Origin: an uncultured Sterolibacterium sp.
Lineage (GTDB): Bacteria > Pseudomonadota > Gammaproteobacteria > Burkholderiales > Rhodocyclaceae
Reading direction: 5' to 3'
Assembly (NCBI GenBank): GCA_903904605.1
Contig: CAIVDC010000098.1
Location: 1-32,595 of the forward strand
Length of the DNA stretch: 32,595 nt
Below the pieces are notes generated by a model. It was not told where the DNA came from, did not search any database, and worked only from the letters and a program-made list of their open reading frames with translations. The translations under genes were made by a program, and so were the position numbers. This document shows positions 20,594-28,745 of this stretch, piece by piece (the stretch's first letter is position 1; each line of letters opens with the position of its first letter).

Positions 20594-20621
20594 ATTTTAT
20601 AGGAATTCTCCAAATTGTCAA
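20594..20621 (-). promoter_or_regulatory. Promoter of tRNA-Leu
   Basis: On the minus strand a perfect -35 TTGACA (20621-20616) is followed after 16 bases by TAAAAT (20599-20594), then a GC-rich discriminator of the kind seen at stable-RNA promoters. Transcription would begin near 20587, about 17 bases before the mature tRNA. The -35 overlaps the TTG start codon of rnr (20615-20617). Confidence 0.75.
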
Positions 20622-22909
20622 ACAAAGCGAAAATATCCAAGCTCAGCAGAGTCCGTCGCGCCGACCCGTTTCTCGCGCGCGAACTGGAAAAATACGAACA
20701 CCCCTTGCCTAGCCGCGAATACGTCCTCGAGACGCTGGCCGGGCACGGTGTTCCGCTCGCGACCGAGCGCATCTGCGAATTGCTCGACGTGACTTCCTCC
20801 GAACTGGTCGCCTTCCAGCGTCGCCTGGGGGCGATGGCGCGGGAGGGGCAACTGCTGCAGAACCGCGCCGGCGCCTGGTTGATTCCCGACAAGGCGGATC
20901 TGATCCGGGGCCGGGTCGAGGGGCACCCGGACGGTTTTGGCTTCCTGGTCCCGGACGGAGCCGTGTCACGCGAGGGCGATCTTTTTCTCGGCCCCAAGGA
21001 AATGGAGAAGGTGCTGCACGGCGACCGCGCCATCTGCCGCATGGTCGGTGTGGACCGCCGCGGCCGCCCCGAGGGCAAGATCGTCGAAGTCTTGGAGCGT
21101 GCCAACAAGCGCGTCGTTGGCCGTGTCTTCAGCGAACACGGCGTCTGGTTCGTGGTGGCGGAAAACCGCCGCATCAGCCAGGACGTCCTGCTCGCGCCGC
21201 CGGAAAAGGGCAGCGCGTTGAAGCCCGCCGCAGGGCAAGTGGTGATGGTCGAGATCATCGAGCAGCCAAGCCGCCAGTCGCAGCCGATCGGGCGCATCGT
21301 GGAAGTGCTCGGCAATTACGCCGACCCCGGCATGGAGATCGAGATTGCGCTCAGAAAGCACGAGCTGCCCTATGAGTTTTCCAGGGAGGCGCTGGCCGAG
21401 GCGAAGAAGCTGCCCGAGGAAGTGAAGAAGTCCGACTGGAAGGGCCGCGAGGATGTCACCGGCCTGCCGCTGGTGACCATAGACAGCGAGACCGCGCGGG
21501 ACTTCGACGACGCCGTGTATTGCGAGCGGGTGGGCAAGGCCTATCGCCTGGTCGTGGCGATCGCCGACGTCTCGCACTATGTTCAGCCCCAAGGCGCGCT
21601 CGACACGGAAGCCTATCTGCGCGGCAACTCGGTTTACTTCCCGCGCCGGGTCATCCCGATGCTGCCCGAGAAGATCTCCAACGGGCTGTGTTCGCTCAAC
21701 TCGGGGGTGGAGCGTCTGTGCATGGTTTGCGACATGACAGTGACGGCCAGCGGCGAAATCACCGGCTACCGCTTCTATTCCGCGGTGATGTTCTCGCACG
21801 CGAGGTTGACCTACACCGAGGTCGCCGCCGCACTGTACGAAAACGACGCCGCCGCGCGGGAAAAGCTGGCAGCGCTTCTGCCGCATCTGGAAAACCTCGA
21901 TGCGCTCTTCCGCGTGCTGGTCAAGGCAAGGGCAAAGCGCGGGGCGATCGATTTCGAGACGCTCGAAACGCGCATGATCTTCGACGACAAGGGCAAGATC
22001 GAACGCATCGAGGCTTACGAGCGCAACGATGCCCATCGGGTGATCGAGGAGTGCATGCTGGCCGCCAACGTCTGCGCCTCTGAATATCTCAAGGCGCACG
22101 GCCACCCGGCGCTCTACCGAGTGCACGAGGGCCCGACGCCGGAGCGGCTGGCCAAGCTGCGCGACTTTCTCGGCGGCTTCGGCCTGCAGCTCAGCGGCGG
22201 CGATGAGCCCAGCGCCAAGGATTACGCCCGGCTGCTCGAGAACGTGAAGGACCGTCCGGACAAGCAGCTGCTGCAGACGGTGATGCTGCGCTCGCTGCGG
22301 CAGGCGGTTTACAGCCCTGAAAACGTCGGCCATTTCGGGCTCGCATATGAGTCCTATACGCACTTCACTTCGCCCATCCGGCGTTATCCCGATCTCCTCA
22401 TCCACCGCGCCATCAAGGCGGCGCTCGCGGGCAAGAAATATCTGCCCAAGGAAGCCGAGAACGCATGGGAAGAGATCGGCATGCATGCCTCGATGACCGA
22501 GAGGCGCGCCGACGAGGCGACGCGAGACGTCGAAGCCTGGCTGAAGTGCTACTACATGCAGGACCGGGTGGGCGAGGAGTTCGCCGGCAGCATCTCGTCG
22601 GTCGTGCCCTTCGGCATCTTCGTTGCCCTGGATGATGTCTTCGTCGAAGGCCTGGTCCATGTCTCGGAACTCGGCGCCGATTACTTCCACTTCGACGAAT
22701 CCGCCCACGTGATGCTGGGGGAGCGTACCGGCAAGCGCTATCGCCTTTCCGACCGGGTGAGGGTGCAGGTGGTGCGCGCCGACCTGGAGACCAACAAGAT
22801 CGATTTCCGCCTGGTCGAGACCAAGGCTGCGGCCGAAGACGTCAAGAAGACGGCGACGGTCAAGAAAGGGGCGATCGCCGCAAAGCAGGCGGGCAAGCGC
22901 CGTGGCTGA
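20615..22909 (+). CDS. rnr: Ribonuclease R
   Basis: RNase R is a processive 3'-5' exoribonuclease that degrades structured RNA and takes part in rRNA and tmRNA quality control. The 764-residue product has an N-terminal helix-turn-helix region (PLPSREYVLETLAGHGVP), cold-shock domains (GRVEGHPDGFGFLVPDG), the RNB catalytic centre with acidic residues in SETARDFDDAVYC, the FTSPIRRYPDLLIHRAI segment, and a C-terminal S1 domain (EFAGSISSVVPFGIFVAL). It ends in a Lys-rich tail. The start is TTG with an AGGA site at 20601-20604. It overlaps rlmB by 8 bases, the usual pairing. Confidence 0.96.
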   Translation: MSNKAKISKLSRVRRADPFLARELEKYEHPLPSREYVLETLAGHGVPLATERICELLDVTSSELVAFQRRLGAMAREGQLLQNRAGAWLIPDKADLIRGRVEGHPDGFGFLVPDGAVSREGDLFLGPKEMEKVLHGDRAICRMVGVDRRGRPEGKIVEVLERANKRVVGRVFSEHGVWFVVAENRRISQDVLLAPPEKGSALKPAAGQVVMVEIIEQPSRQSQPIGRIVEVLGNYADPGMEIEIALRKHELPYEFSREALAEAKKLPEEVKKSDWKGREDVTGLPLVTIDSETARDFDDAVYCERVGKAYRLVVAIADVSHYVQPQGALDTEAYLRGNSVYFPRRVIPMLPEKISNGLCSLNSGVERLCMVCDMTVTASGEITGYRFYSAVMFSHARLTYTEVAAALYENDAAAREKLAALLPHLENLDALFRVLVKARAKRGAIDFETLETRMIFDDKGKIERIEAYERNDAHRVIEECMLAANVCASEYLKAHGHPALYRVHEGPTPERLAKLRDFLGGFGLQLSGGDEPSAKDYARLLENVKDRPDKQLLQTVMLRSLRQAVYSPENVGHFGLAYESYTHFTSPIRRYPDLLIHRAIKAALAGKKYLPKEAENAWEEIGMHASMTERRADEATRDVEAWLKCYYMQDRVGEEFAGSISSVVPFGIFVALDDVFVEGLVHVSELGADYFHFDESAHVMLGERTGKRYRLSDRVRVQVVRADLETNKIDFRLVETKAAAEDVKKTATVKKGAIAAKQAGKRRG

Positions 22910-23681
22910 GCAGCGTTTCATCTACGGTTTTCACGCCGTCATCAGCAAGTTGCGCCACAGTCCGGACGACGTGCGCGAAATCTTCCTCGACCAGGATCGC
23001 CAGGACGGCCGCGCCCGCGATCTGATCAAGTTGGCTGAAACCCACGGCGTGCATCTGATCCTTTCTGCGGCGGCGCGCCTGGACGGAATGGCGGGCGGGA
23101 TGGCCGGCGGGGTGGGCAGGACTGGAGGGCAAAACGCGCGCCATCAGGGCGTGGTCGCCCGCGTCTCGGCGACGCTGCGTGTGCTCAAACTGGACGACGT
23201 CCTCGATACCCTGGCCGAACCGGCCTTGCTGCTGGTATTGGACGGTGTCCAGGACCCGCACAATCTCGGCGCCTGCCTGCGCGTCGCCGACGCCGCCGGC
23301 GTCCACGCGGTGATTGCGCCGAAGGATCGCGCCTGCGGGCTGAATGCCACGGCGATCAAGGTCGCCTGCGGTGCCGCCGAGAGCGTGCCCTTCATCACGG
23401 TCACCAATCTGGCGCGCAGCCTGCGCGAAATGAAGGAGCGCGGGATCCTGACCATCGGCGCCGCGGCGGAAGCCGAGAGCGATCTCTACGCGCTGGATCA
23501 GACCGGGGCGCTCGCCTGGGTGCTCGGGGCCGAGGGTGACGGCTTGCGCCGACTGACGCGGGAGACCTGCGACAGGCTCGCCCGGATTCCGATGCAGGGC
23601 AGCGTCGAGAGCCTCAACGTCTCGGTGGCCAGCGGCATTTGTCTTTACGAAGCGCGGCGCCAGCGTCTGACCGGCACCTGA
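22902..23681 (+). CDS. rlmB: 23S rRNA (guanosine-2'-O-)-methyltransferase RlmB
   Basis: RlmB is a SPOUT-family methyltransferase that makes Gm2251 in the peptidyl-transferase P loop of 23S rRNA. The 259-residue product starts with GTG overlapping rnr and opens IYGFHAVISKLRHSPDDV. The SPOUT domain has LVLDGVQDPHNLGACLRVAD, WVLGAEGDGLRRLTRETCD and IPMQGSVESLNVSVASG, the last forming the SAM-binding knot. Just before the ARHQGVVA segment is an unusual Gly-rich stretch, MAGGMAGGVGRTGGQN (residues 63-78), which looks like a small in-frame insertion made partly by a 12-base duplication. The knot motifs are intact, so activity is expected. Confidence 0.94.
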   Translation: MAEQRFIYGFHAVISKLRHSPDDVREIFLDQDRQDGRARDLIKLAETHGVHLILSAAARLDGMAGGMAGGVGRTGGQNARHQGVVARVSATLRVLKLDDVLDTLAEPALLLVLDGVQDPHNLGACLRVADAAGVHAVIAPKDRACGLNATAIKVACGAAESVPFITVTNLARSLREMKERGILTIGAAAEAESDLYALDQTGALAWVLGAEGDGLRRLTRETCDRLARIPMQGSVESLNVSVASGICLYEARRQRLTGT

Positions 23682-23697
23682 GAATCAGGCGCCCGGC

Positions 23698-24903
23698 TTA
23701 GGAAACAGCGGGCTGCATCCGGCGCGAGGCAAGGCTGGTCTCGTCGATGGCCAGGTTGAGCATCGCCGCGACTACGCCCAGGGCGATGCAGATTCCCCAA
23801 ACCGTGTCGTAACTGCCGTTGCGGTCGAACAGCCGACCGCCCAGCCAGACGCCGAGGAAGCTGCCGATCTGGTGGCTGAAGAAGATGAAACCTGAGAGCA
23901 TGCCGAGGAAGCGCACCCCGAAGATCTGGGCGATGACGGCATTAGTCAAGGGCACGGTCGACAGCCAAAGGAAGCCCATGGCGGCGGCGAAGGCATAGAC
24001 CGTCAGGGGCGATAGCGGCAGCAGCAGGAACATGCTGATCACGATGCTGCGCGTGAAATAGATGGCGGCGAGAAGATAGCGTTTCGGCAAGCGCCCGCCG
24101 AGAAAACCGGCGGTGTAGGTGCCGAAGACATTGAACAGGCCGATCAGCGCCAGAGCGGTTACGCCGACGTTGGCGGGCAAGCCCTTGTCGAGCAGATAGG
24201 TCGGCAGATGCACGCCGATGAAAACCACCTGAAAGCCGCAGACGAAGTAACCCAAGGTGAGCAGCATGAAGCCGCGATCGGCGGATGCCTCGGCCAGTGC
24301 CTGGCGGGCATTTTGGCCGCCCGTGGCCGCAGCGGCCGGGGCGATGCCTGCGGTCAGTGCCGCACCGAGCGGCATGATCAGGGTGGCGCCGGCGGCGAAC
24401 ACCAGGAGCGTGAGGAACCAGCCGAGTCCGCCGATCAGGCCGGCTGCCACCGGCACCATCAGAAACTGGCCGAAGGAGCCTGCCGCAGCCACCAGACCCA
24501 TCGCCCAGCTGCGCTTCGCCACCGGCACGAACTGCCCCATCGCGGAGAACACCACGCTATAGGTGACGCCGCTTTGCGCGATGCCGATCAACAAACCGGC
24601 GCTGGCGGCAAAGCCGGTGCCGGTTGCAGACCAGGCCATGCCGATCAGGCCCAGGGCATAGAGCAGGCTGCCCGCCCAGAGCACGCGCTTGGCTCCGTAG
24701 CGGTCGGCGAGGAGGCCGGCGAAAGGCTGCGCCGCGCCCCACATCAGATTCTGCAGGGCGATGGCAAAGGAAAACACCTCGCGACTCCAGCCGTGGTCGA
24801 CGCTCATCGGACCCAGGAACAGGCCGAAGGAATGCCTGATGCCCATCGCCACGCAGACGATCAGCGCGGCGTAGGTGAGAACGGAAGACAGCGGTCGGGT
24901 CAT
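23698..24903 (-). CDS. Major facilitator superfamily transporter, OFA-like
   Basis: This 401-residue membrane protein has about 12 hydrophobic segments in two halves and MFS motif A after the second helix (GLLADRYGAKRVLWAG). The N-terminal SFGLFLGPMSVDHGWSR and SFAIALQNLMWGAAQPFAG resemble the oxalate/formate antiporter and monocarboxylate porter-like group. The substrate cannot be told from sequence; an organic acid is a fair guess. It is transcribed against its neighbours, ending 16 bases from the rlmB stop and starting about 100 bases from rlmD. An imperfect hairpin (about 23671-23696) spans the convergent gene ends. No clear ribosome site is seen before the ATG. Confidence 0.85.
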   Translation of the reverse strand: MTRPLSSVLTYAALIVCVAMGIRHSFGLFLGPMSVDHGWSREVFSFAIALQNLMWGAAQPFAGLLADRYGAKRVLWAGSLLYALGLIGMAWSATGTGFAASAGLLIGIAQSGVTYSVVFSAMGQFVPVAKRSWAMGLVAAAGSFGQFLMVPVAAGLIGGLGWFLTLLVFAAGATLIMPLGAALTAGIAPAAAATGGQNARQALAEASADRGFMLLTLGYFVCGFQVVFIGVHLPTYLLDKGLPANVGVTALALIGLFNVFGTYTAGFLGGRLPKRYLLAAIYFTRSIVISMFLLLPLSPLTVYAFAAAMGFLWLSTVPLTNAVIAQIFGVRFLGMLSGFIFFSHQIGSFLGVWLGGRLFDRNGSYDTVWGICIALGVVAAMLNLAIDETSLASRRMQPAVS

Positions 24904-24973
24904 GGACTTCTATGAGAGCGGCTCGGGGCGAAATGTTCTCACAGATCGTCGCAGGAGGCGATGGGGGCTCGCA

Positions 24974-24979
24974 TATAAT
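24974..24979 (+). promoter_or_regulatory. Likely -10 element for rlmD
   Basis: A perfect TATAAT lies 25 bases before the chosen rlmD start. The -35 region is not obvious. If used, transcription begins near 24986, which rules out the longer in-frame start at 24912. Confidence 0.5.
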
Positions 24980-25004
24980 CGCGCTTTTCTTCGTTCATGC
25001 CGAC

Positions 25005-26300
25005 ATGCCGCTCGCCATCATAGAATCGCTGGACCACGAAGGGCGCGGCGTCGCCCACGTCGACGGCAAGACGATTTTCATCGAAGGCGCCTTGCCCGGG
25101 GAGGAGGTCGAGTACTCGAGTTTCCGCAGAAAGCCCAGCTACGAGCAGGCCGTCGCGCAGGCCATCCTTCGCCCCAGCGCCCAGCGCATCGAGCCGCGCT
25201 GCCGGCATTTCGGCGTCTGCGGCGGCTGCAGCATGCAGCACCTGGAGCCGGCGGCGCAGGCGGCGGCCAAACAGCGCGTGCTCGAAGATGCCTTCTGGCA
25301 CATTGGCCGATTGCATCCCGAGGTGCTATATCCGGCAATCTACGGCCCGGCCTGGGCTTACCGCAAGCGTGCACGGCTGTCGGTCCGGTTGGTCCCGAAG
25401 AAGGGCGGCATGCTGGTCGGGTTTCACGAGAAGCGCAGCAGCTATGTCGCCGACATGGATAGCTGCGAGGTGCTGCCGCCGGGCATTTCCTCATTGCTGC
25501 GCGAACTGCGCAGCGTGATCGCCGGCCTCTCGATTCCCGACCGCATCCCGCAGATCGAGGTCGCCATCGGCGACAGCCAGCAGGTTCTGGTGCTGCGCGT
25601 GCTGGAGCCGCTGACCGCCGCCGACGAGGGCCGTTTGCGCGAATTCGCCGACAGAAATGAATTGGTGCTGTACCTGCAGCCGGGCGGGCCGGCGTCGCTC
25701 ACGCTGCTTCACCCAAAGGATGCGAAGCCGCTTGCCTACTCCCTGCCCGAATTCGCCGTCGAGCTGCGTTTTTCGCCGCTCGACTTCACCCAGGTCAATC
25801 ACGGCATCAACCGGATGCTGGTGCGACGCGCGATGGCCCTCCTGGCGCCAGAAAAGCATCAACGCATCGCCGACATGTTCTGCGGCCTGGGCAACTTTAC
25901 CCTGCCGATCGCCCGGAGCGGCGCGCAAGTGGTCGGCGTCGAGGGGGCGGCTGCACTCGTCGCCCAAGCGCGGGACAATGCGGTACTGAACGGCCTCGAA
26001 GAGAATACCGAGTTTCGCGTCGCCAACCTTTTCGAGGCGACTGCCCAGAGCATTGCCGAACTGGGCAGGTTCGACAAGATGCTGATCGACCCGCCGCGCG
26101 ATGGGGCGATTGCGCTGGTCAAGGCGCTGGGAGGCGATGCGCCTGCGACCATCGTCTATATTTCCTGCAGTCCGGCAACGCTGGCGCGGGACGCCGCGGT
26201 GCTAGTGCATGAGCAGGGCTACCGGCTGAGAGGTGCGGGTATCGCCAACATGTTTCCGCAGACTTCGCACGTCGAATCGATAGCGCTGTTCACTCGCTGA
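25005..26300 (+). CDS. rlmD: 23S rRNA (uracil-1939-C5)-methyltransferase RlmD
   Basis: RlmD (RumA) makes 5-methyluridine at position 1939 of 23S rRNA using SAM and carries a [4Fe-4S] cluster. I start at the ATG at 25005 (431 residues), where the TRAM domain begins (IIESLDHEGRGVAHVDGKTI). An open frame extends back to 24912 but lies before the probable promoter. Cluster cysteines are at 66, 72 and 75 (CRHFGVCGGC), with a fourth in MDSCEVLP. The SAM motif is DMFCGLGNFTLPIA, the active-site region DPPRDGA, and the catalytic cysteine is in YISCSPATLARD. It ends with HVESIALFTR, as typical. Confidence 0.95.
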   Translation: MPLAIIESLDHEGRGVAHVDGKTIFIEGALPGEEVEYSSFRRKPSYEQAVAQAILRPSAQRIEPRCRHFGVCGGCSMQHLEPAAQAAAKQRVLEDAFWHIGRLHPEVLYPAIYGPAWAYRKRARLSVRLVPKKGGMLVGFHEKRSSYVADMDSCEVLPPGISSLLRELRSVIAGLSIPDRIPQIEVAIGDSQQVLVLRVLEPLTAADEGRLREFADRNELVLYLQPGGPASLTLLHPKDAKPLAYSLPEFAVELRFSPLDFTQVNHGINRMLVRRAMALLAPEKHQRIADMFCGLGNFTLPIARSGAQVVGVEGAAALVAQARDNAVLNGLEENTEFRVANLFEATAQSIAELGRFDKMLIDPPRDGAIALVKALGGDAPATIVYISCSPATLARDAAVLVHEQGYRLRGAGIANMFPQTSHVESIALFTR

Positions 26301-26311
26301 GGCTGAAACGA

Positions 26312-26335
26312 AGCGGGCGGCCCAAGCCGCCCGCT
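26312..26335. terminator. GC-rich hairpin between convergent rlmD and yccA-like gene
   Basis: A perfect 10-bp stem (26312-26321 with 26326-26335) closes a CCAA loop between two convergent genes. On the minus strand it is followed by TTCGTTTC, a weak U tract; the plus-strand side has none. It is probably a shared terminator. Confidence 0.6.
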
Positions 26336-26354
26336 GCGACCTCATCGCGCCGGC

Positions 26355-27044
26355 TTAATCGCGCCGGCCGCTGAAGATCATCAGCAGGTTCAGCAGGTTC
26401 ACGAAAATATTGTAGACGTCGAGATAGACCGCCAGCGTGGCCGTGATGTAGTTGGTCTCGCCGCCGTGCACGATGCGGTTGATGTCGTAGAGGATGTAGG
26501 CGGAAAAGATCACTACGGCAATCGCCGAGACGGCCAGCGCCAGCGCCGGGATGTGGAAGAATATATTTGCCAGCGATGCGACCAGGATCAGGATCACGCC
26601 GGCAAAGAGGAACTTGCCGATGCCGGAAAAGTCGCGCTTCGTCGTCGAGGCGATGCCGGCCAGGGTGAAGAATATGGCCCCGGTGCCGCCCGCCGCCATG
26701 GCGATCAGCATACCGCCATTGGAAAAGCCCAGCGCCGCCCGCAGGATGTTCGACAGCATCAGCCCCATGAAGAAGGTGAAGCCGAGCAGAAGCACCACGC
26801 CCATGCCAGTCTCCTTGGTCTTCTCGATGCCGAACATGAAGGCCATGGCGATGCCGAGGAACAGCAGAAAACCCATCATCGGGCTGCCGGCCATGAACGA
26901 GAAGCCCATCTGAACGCCCACTAGGGCACCGAGTACCGTCGGTACCATCGACACCGCCAGCAGCAGATAGGTATTGCGCAGCACGCGGTTCTGCAACTGG
27001 GCGACGTCTTGCGTCTGGTTATAGGTCTGGAAATTCGGTTGCAT
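26355..27044 (-). CDS. Bax inhibitor-1/YccA family membrane protein
   Basis: This 229-residue protein belongs to the BI-1 (UPF0005) family; E. coli YccA is a substrate and inhibitor of the FtsH protease. Seven hydrophobic segments are visible. Family signatures include NTYLLLAVSMVPTVLGALVG near the first helix, and SAYILYDINRIVHGGETNYI with AVYLDVYNIFVNLLNLLMIF at the C-terminus. The start is the ATG at 27044, nine bases after a GGAGGA site (27059-27054 on the minus strand); a TTG at 27074 lies upstream of that site and is unlikely. Its presence in the same window as hflK and hflC, also FtsH modulators, fits a YccA-like role. Confidence 0.9.
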   Translation of the reverse strand: MQPNFQTYNQTQDVAQLQNRVLRNTYLLLAVSMVPTVLGALVGVQMGFSFMAGSPMMGFLLFLGIAMAFMFGIEKTKETGMGVVLLLGFTFFMGLMLSNILRAALGFSNGGMLIAMAAGGTGAIFFTLAGIASTTKRDFSGIGKFLFAGVILILVASLANIFFHIPALALAVSAIAVVIFSAYILYDINRIVHGGETNYITATLAVYLDVYNIFVNLLNLLMIFSGRRD

Positions 27045-27217
27045 AATGGTGAATCCTCCAAATGAATGGGCCAACTTTCAATGAGACTCGCTATGCCGAG
27101 AAAAGTTTCTGGCACAGACTAGTCGACCAGATGCGATTGTAAACGCTTCCCGGAGGCATGGGGACGCCAGGATAGCACGGCCCGACTCCGCCCCGGAGAG
27201 CGTTCTGCCCGTAGGGA

Positions 27218-27246
27218 TGGACAATCATGCCGTCACCGTTCAAAAT
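27218..27246 (+). promoter_or_regulatory. Candidate promoter of tRNA-Ser
   Basis: TGGACA (27218-27223) and CAAAAT (27241-27246) are 17 bases apart and end 13 bases before the mature tRNA. The -35 is good and the -10 is fair. Spacing and place fit a tRNA promoter. Confidence 0.45.
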
Positions 27247-27259
27247 GCACGCCTCCTCC

Positions 27260-27349
27260 GGAGGGTTGGGTGAGCGGTTTAAACCAACAGTCTTGAAAAC
27301 TGTCGATGTCGCAAGGCGTCCGTGAGTTCGAATCTCACACCCTCCGCCA
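27260..27349 (+). tRNA. tRNA-Ser (anticodon UGA)
   Basis: Acceptor arms GGAGGGT (27260-27266) and ACCCTCC (27339-27345) pair perfectly, followed by G and an encoded CCA (27347-27349). The anticodon stem ACAGT/ACTGT closes the loop CTTGAAA, giving anticodon TGA for UCA and related codons. The long variable arm of a class II tRNA and the T arm with GAGTTCGAATCTC are clear. Housekeeping genes lie to its left and looser accessory-like genes to its right. Confidence 0.97.
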
Positions 27350-27476
27350 GATTGAGCTTCAAAGACGGTCAAGAAGGCCATCGCCCGCGGCCGATCATAC
27401 TCACGCGACGACACGCAAGACAGAAAAGCAAATCAGACCAGACCGAGTCATCGATGAGGCTCGGCAGCAAACAAGA

Positions 27477-27974
27477 CTAGGCCGAAGTTGAAATCAGCCC
27501 GACGATTCCCTGATTCAGGGCATCCGTCATGACGGTCCCGGCGAAATCTGGATTCGCCTTCAGAATGGTCGCCCACCTTGACGCCACGCCGGTCGAGGGA
27601 GTGCTTTGCAGAATACCGCTCGCATCGTATAGGCCGGAAGTTGACGACGGCGCGGGCAGGGATCCGACAAGAGCCTGATCCTTTGATTGCTGAGCAGCCG
27701 GTGAGGTGGCGCCCGTGCCTGTCGGTGACAACAGCGATGAAGGCGTACCCGCCTGGACAATCGCGTTGAGGAGTTCAACGGCATCGTCGGGGGAGTTTGC
27801 CGACGTGCCGCCTGCCAGCGTGGCCGCGATGCTAGCGTTCGCCGAAAGCGTCACGGCTGTTTGCGCCAGACTCGGATCCGATGTTGCGGCAACGGCCGCA
27901 GTTGCGACCGTGCTGCCTGAAGCGCTGGAGTAGCCGTAGGAGCTAACCGGCAGGGAATTGGCGATTGCCGTCAT
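27477..27974 (-). CDS. Hypothetical Ala/Ser/Thr-rich protein
   Basis: I do not recognise this 165-residue protein. It is rich in Ala, Ser, Thr and Gly, with few charged residues and no clear signal peptide, membrane helix or catalytic motif. The N-terminal half is low-complexity (VSSYGYSSASGSTVATAAVA). Better-ordered stretches are DDAVELLNAIVQAGTPSSLL and, at the C-terminus, SRWATILKANPDFAGTVMTD followed by ALNQGIVGLIS. A GAGG ribosome site is separated from the ATG by eight A residues and CC. Third-position base choice looks coding and the ribosome site supports expression. It stands alone between tRNA-Ser and a gene-poor stretch. Confidence 0.6.
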   Translation of the reverse strand: MTAIANSLPVSSYGYSSASGSTVATAAVAATSDPSLAQTAVTLSANASIAATLAGGTSANSPDDAVELLNAIVQAGTPSSLLSPTGTGATSPAAQQSKDQALVGSLPAPSSTSGLYDASGILQSTPSTGVASRWATILKANPDFAGTVMTDALNQGIVGLISTSA

Positions 27975-28346
27975 GGTTTTTTTTCCTCGTTCAAGAATAC
28001 AACAGGCGGCTGGCTGGCCAGTTCATATACGATCGCAATGCCGATCAGCGCAGGAACGGCTCCGAAACCTCCAAGGCCTCATCCGCTGCCATGACGACCG
28101 ACAAGCGCGCCACTTCGGACGCTGCCATGATGAGCGTATGCGGACGCGCTTGACAACATTGCAGGAACGGCAATCAATAAGATCTACTTCACGTCAGAAC
28201 TTCGGAAAGACCATGGAGCCCAAGCTGATTGGAACAGGAAAAAGTGTCCGCGGTATGTCCAGATGTCGCCGGTCGTAACAAGGTGTTTCGAGCGCAAGAC
28301 GAAATCAAGCTGAATGAAGAGGGCGGCGATGGCTCTTCTTCGCCGA
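27975..28346. other. Gene-poor stretch between two minus-strand genes
   Basis: No convincing gene is seen in these 372 bases; an open frame at 27958-28278 (plus) covers the start and ribosome site of the neighbouring minus-strand gene and resembles no family I know. The stretch contains a perfect TTGACA at 28150-28155 on the plus strand with a weak ATCAAT 17 bases on. Near its right end GAAGAG (28316-28321) can pair with CTCTTC (28333-28338), just past the hemerythrin stop. Confidence 0.4.
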
Positions 28347-28745
28347 TCAGCGGCCCGCTTGCCTGTTCAGATGCTCCCTGACCGATTCCACCATCTTGCT
28401 GTCGTGCTCCATGACATGTCCGAGCACCTTGTCGGTAATCAGTTTGCCCAGATGTTCGTGATCGCCGGGCAGAGGCGGGTGGTCGAAGTAGTTCTCGAAC
28501 AGTTTCAGAACGTTCCTGTGCATCTTCATGTGCTGTGACAGGTCAGTATATCTGACCATTCCCATCAGCGCTTCTTCGTACTCGAAATGGGTAACCAGCA
28601 TCTGGTGGAGACGCTTCAGCGCCGGGTGAACGAGGTGCCGTTTTTCCTTTTGTGCAATTACTTCCCGCAGGGAATCGACCAGTCGGGATAGCTCTTCGTG
28701 TTGGGAATCGATTTCAGCAATGCCGGAAATATATTTTGCGTCCAT
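28347..28745 (-). CDS. Single-domain bacteriohemerythrin
   Basis: Bacteriohemerythrins bind oxygen at a non-heme di-iron site in a four-helix bundle and serve in oxygen sensing, storage or delivery. From the ATG at 28745 the protein has 132 residues and all seven ligands in canonical spacing: His16 (EIDSQHEEL), His53 and Glu57 (HFEYEE), His72 and His76 (HMKMH), and His110 and Asp115 (HVMEHD). An AAGGAC sequence about ten bases upstream may be the ribosome site; a TTG at 28787 would add 14 atypical residues. There is no signal peptide or fused signalling domain, so it should be a cytoplasmic oxygen-binding protein. It is divergent from the RibK-HAD gene. Confidence 0.93.
   Translation of the reverse strand: MDAKYISGIAEIDSQHEELSRLVDSLREVIAQKEKRHLVHPALKRLHQMLVTHFEYEEALMGMVRYTDLSQHMKMHRNVLKLFENYFDHPPLPGDHEHLGKLITDKVLGHVMEHDSKMVESVREHLNRQAGR

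Noticed and set aside
20966..22921. A 651-codon minus-strand open frame opposite rnr
   Set aside because: It mirrors the GC-rich third positions of rnr, has no family motifs, and rnr is complete and convincing on the other strand.
27958..28278. A 106-codon plus-strand open frame in the gene-poor stretch
   Set aside because: It overlaps the start and ribosome site of the minus-strand gene at 27477-27974 and has no recognisable family or ribosome site.
28220..28290. Possible insertion-sequence remnant near AAAAAGTGTCCGCGG
   Set aside because: No inverted repeat pair, target duplication or transposase fragment could be found nearby.
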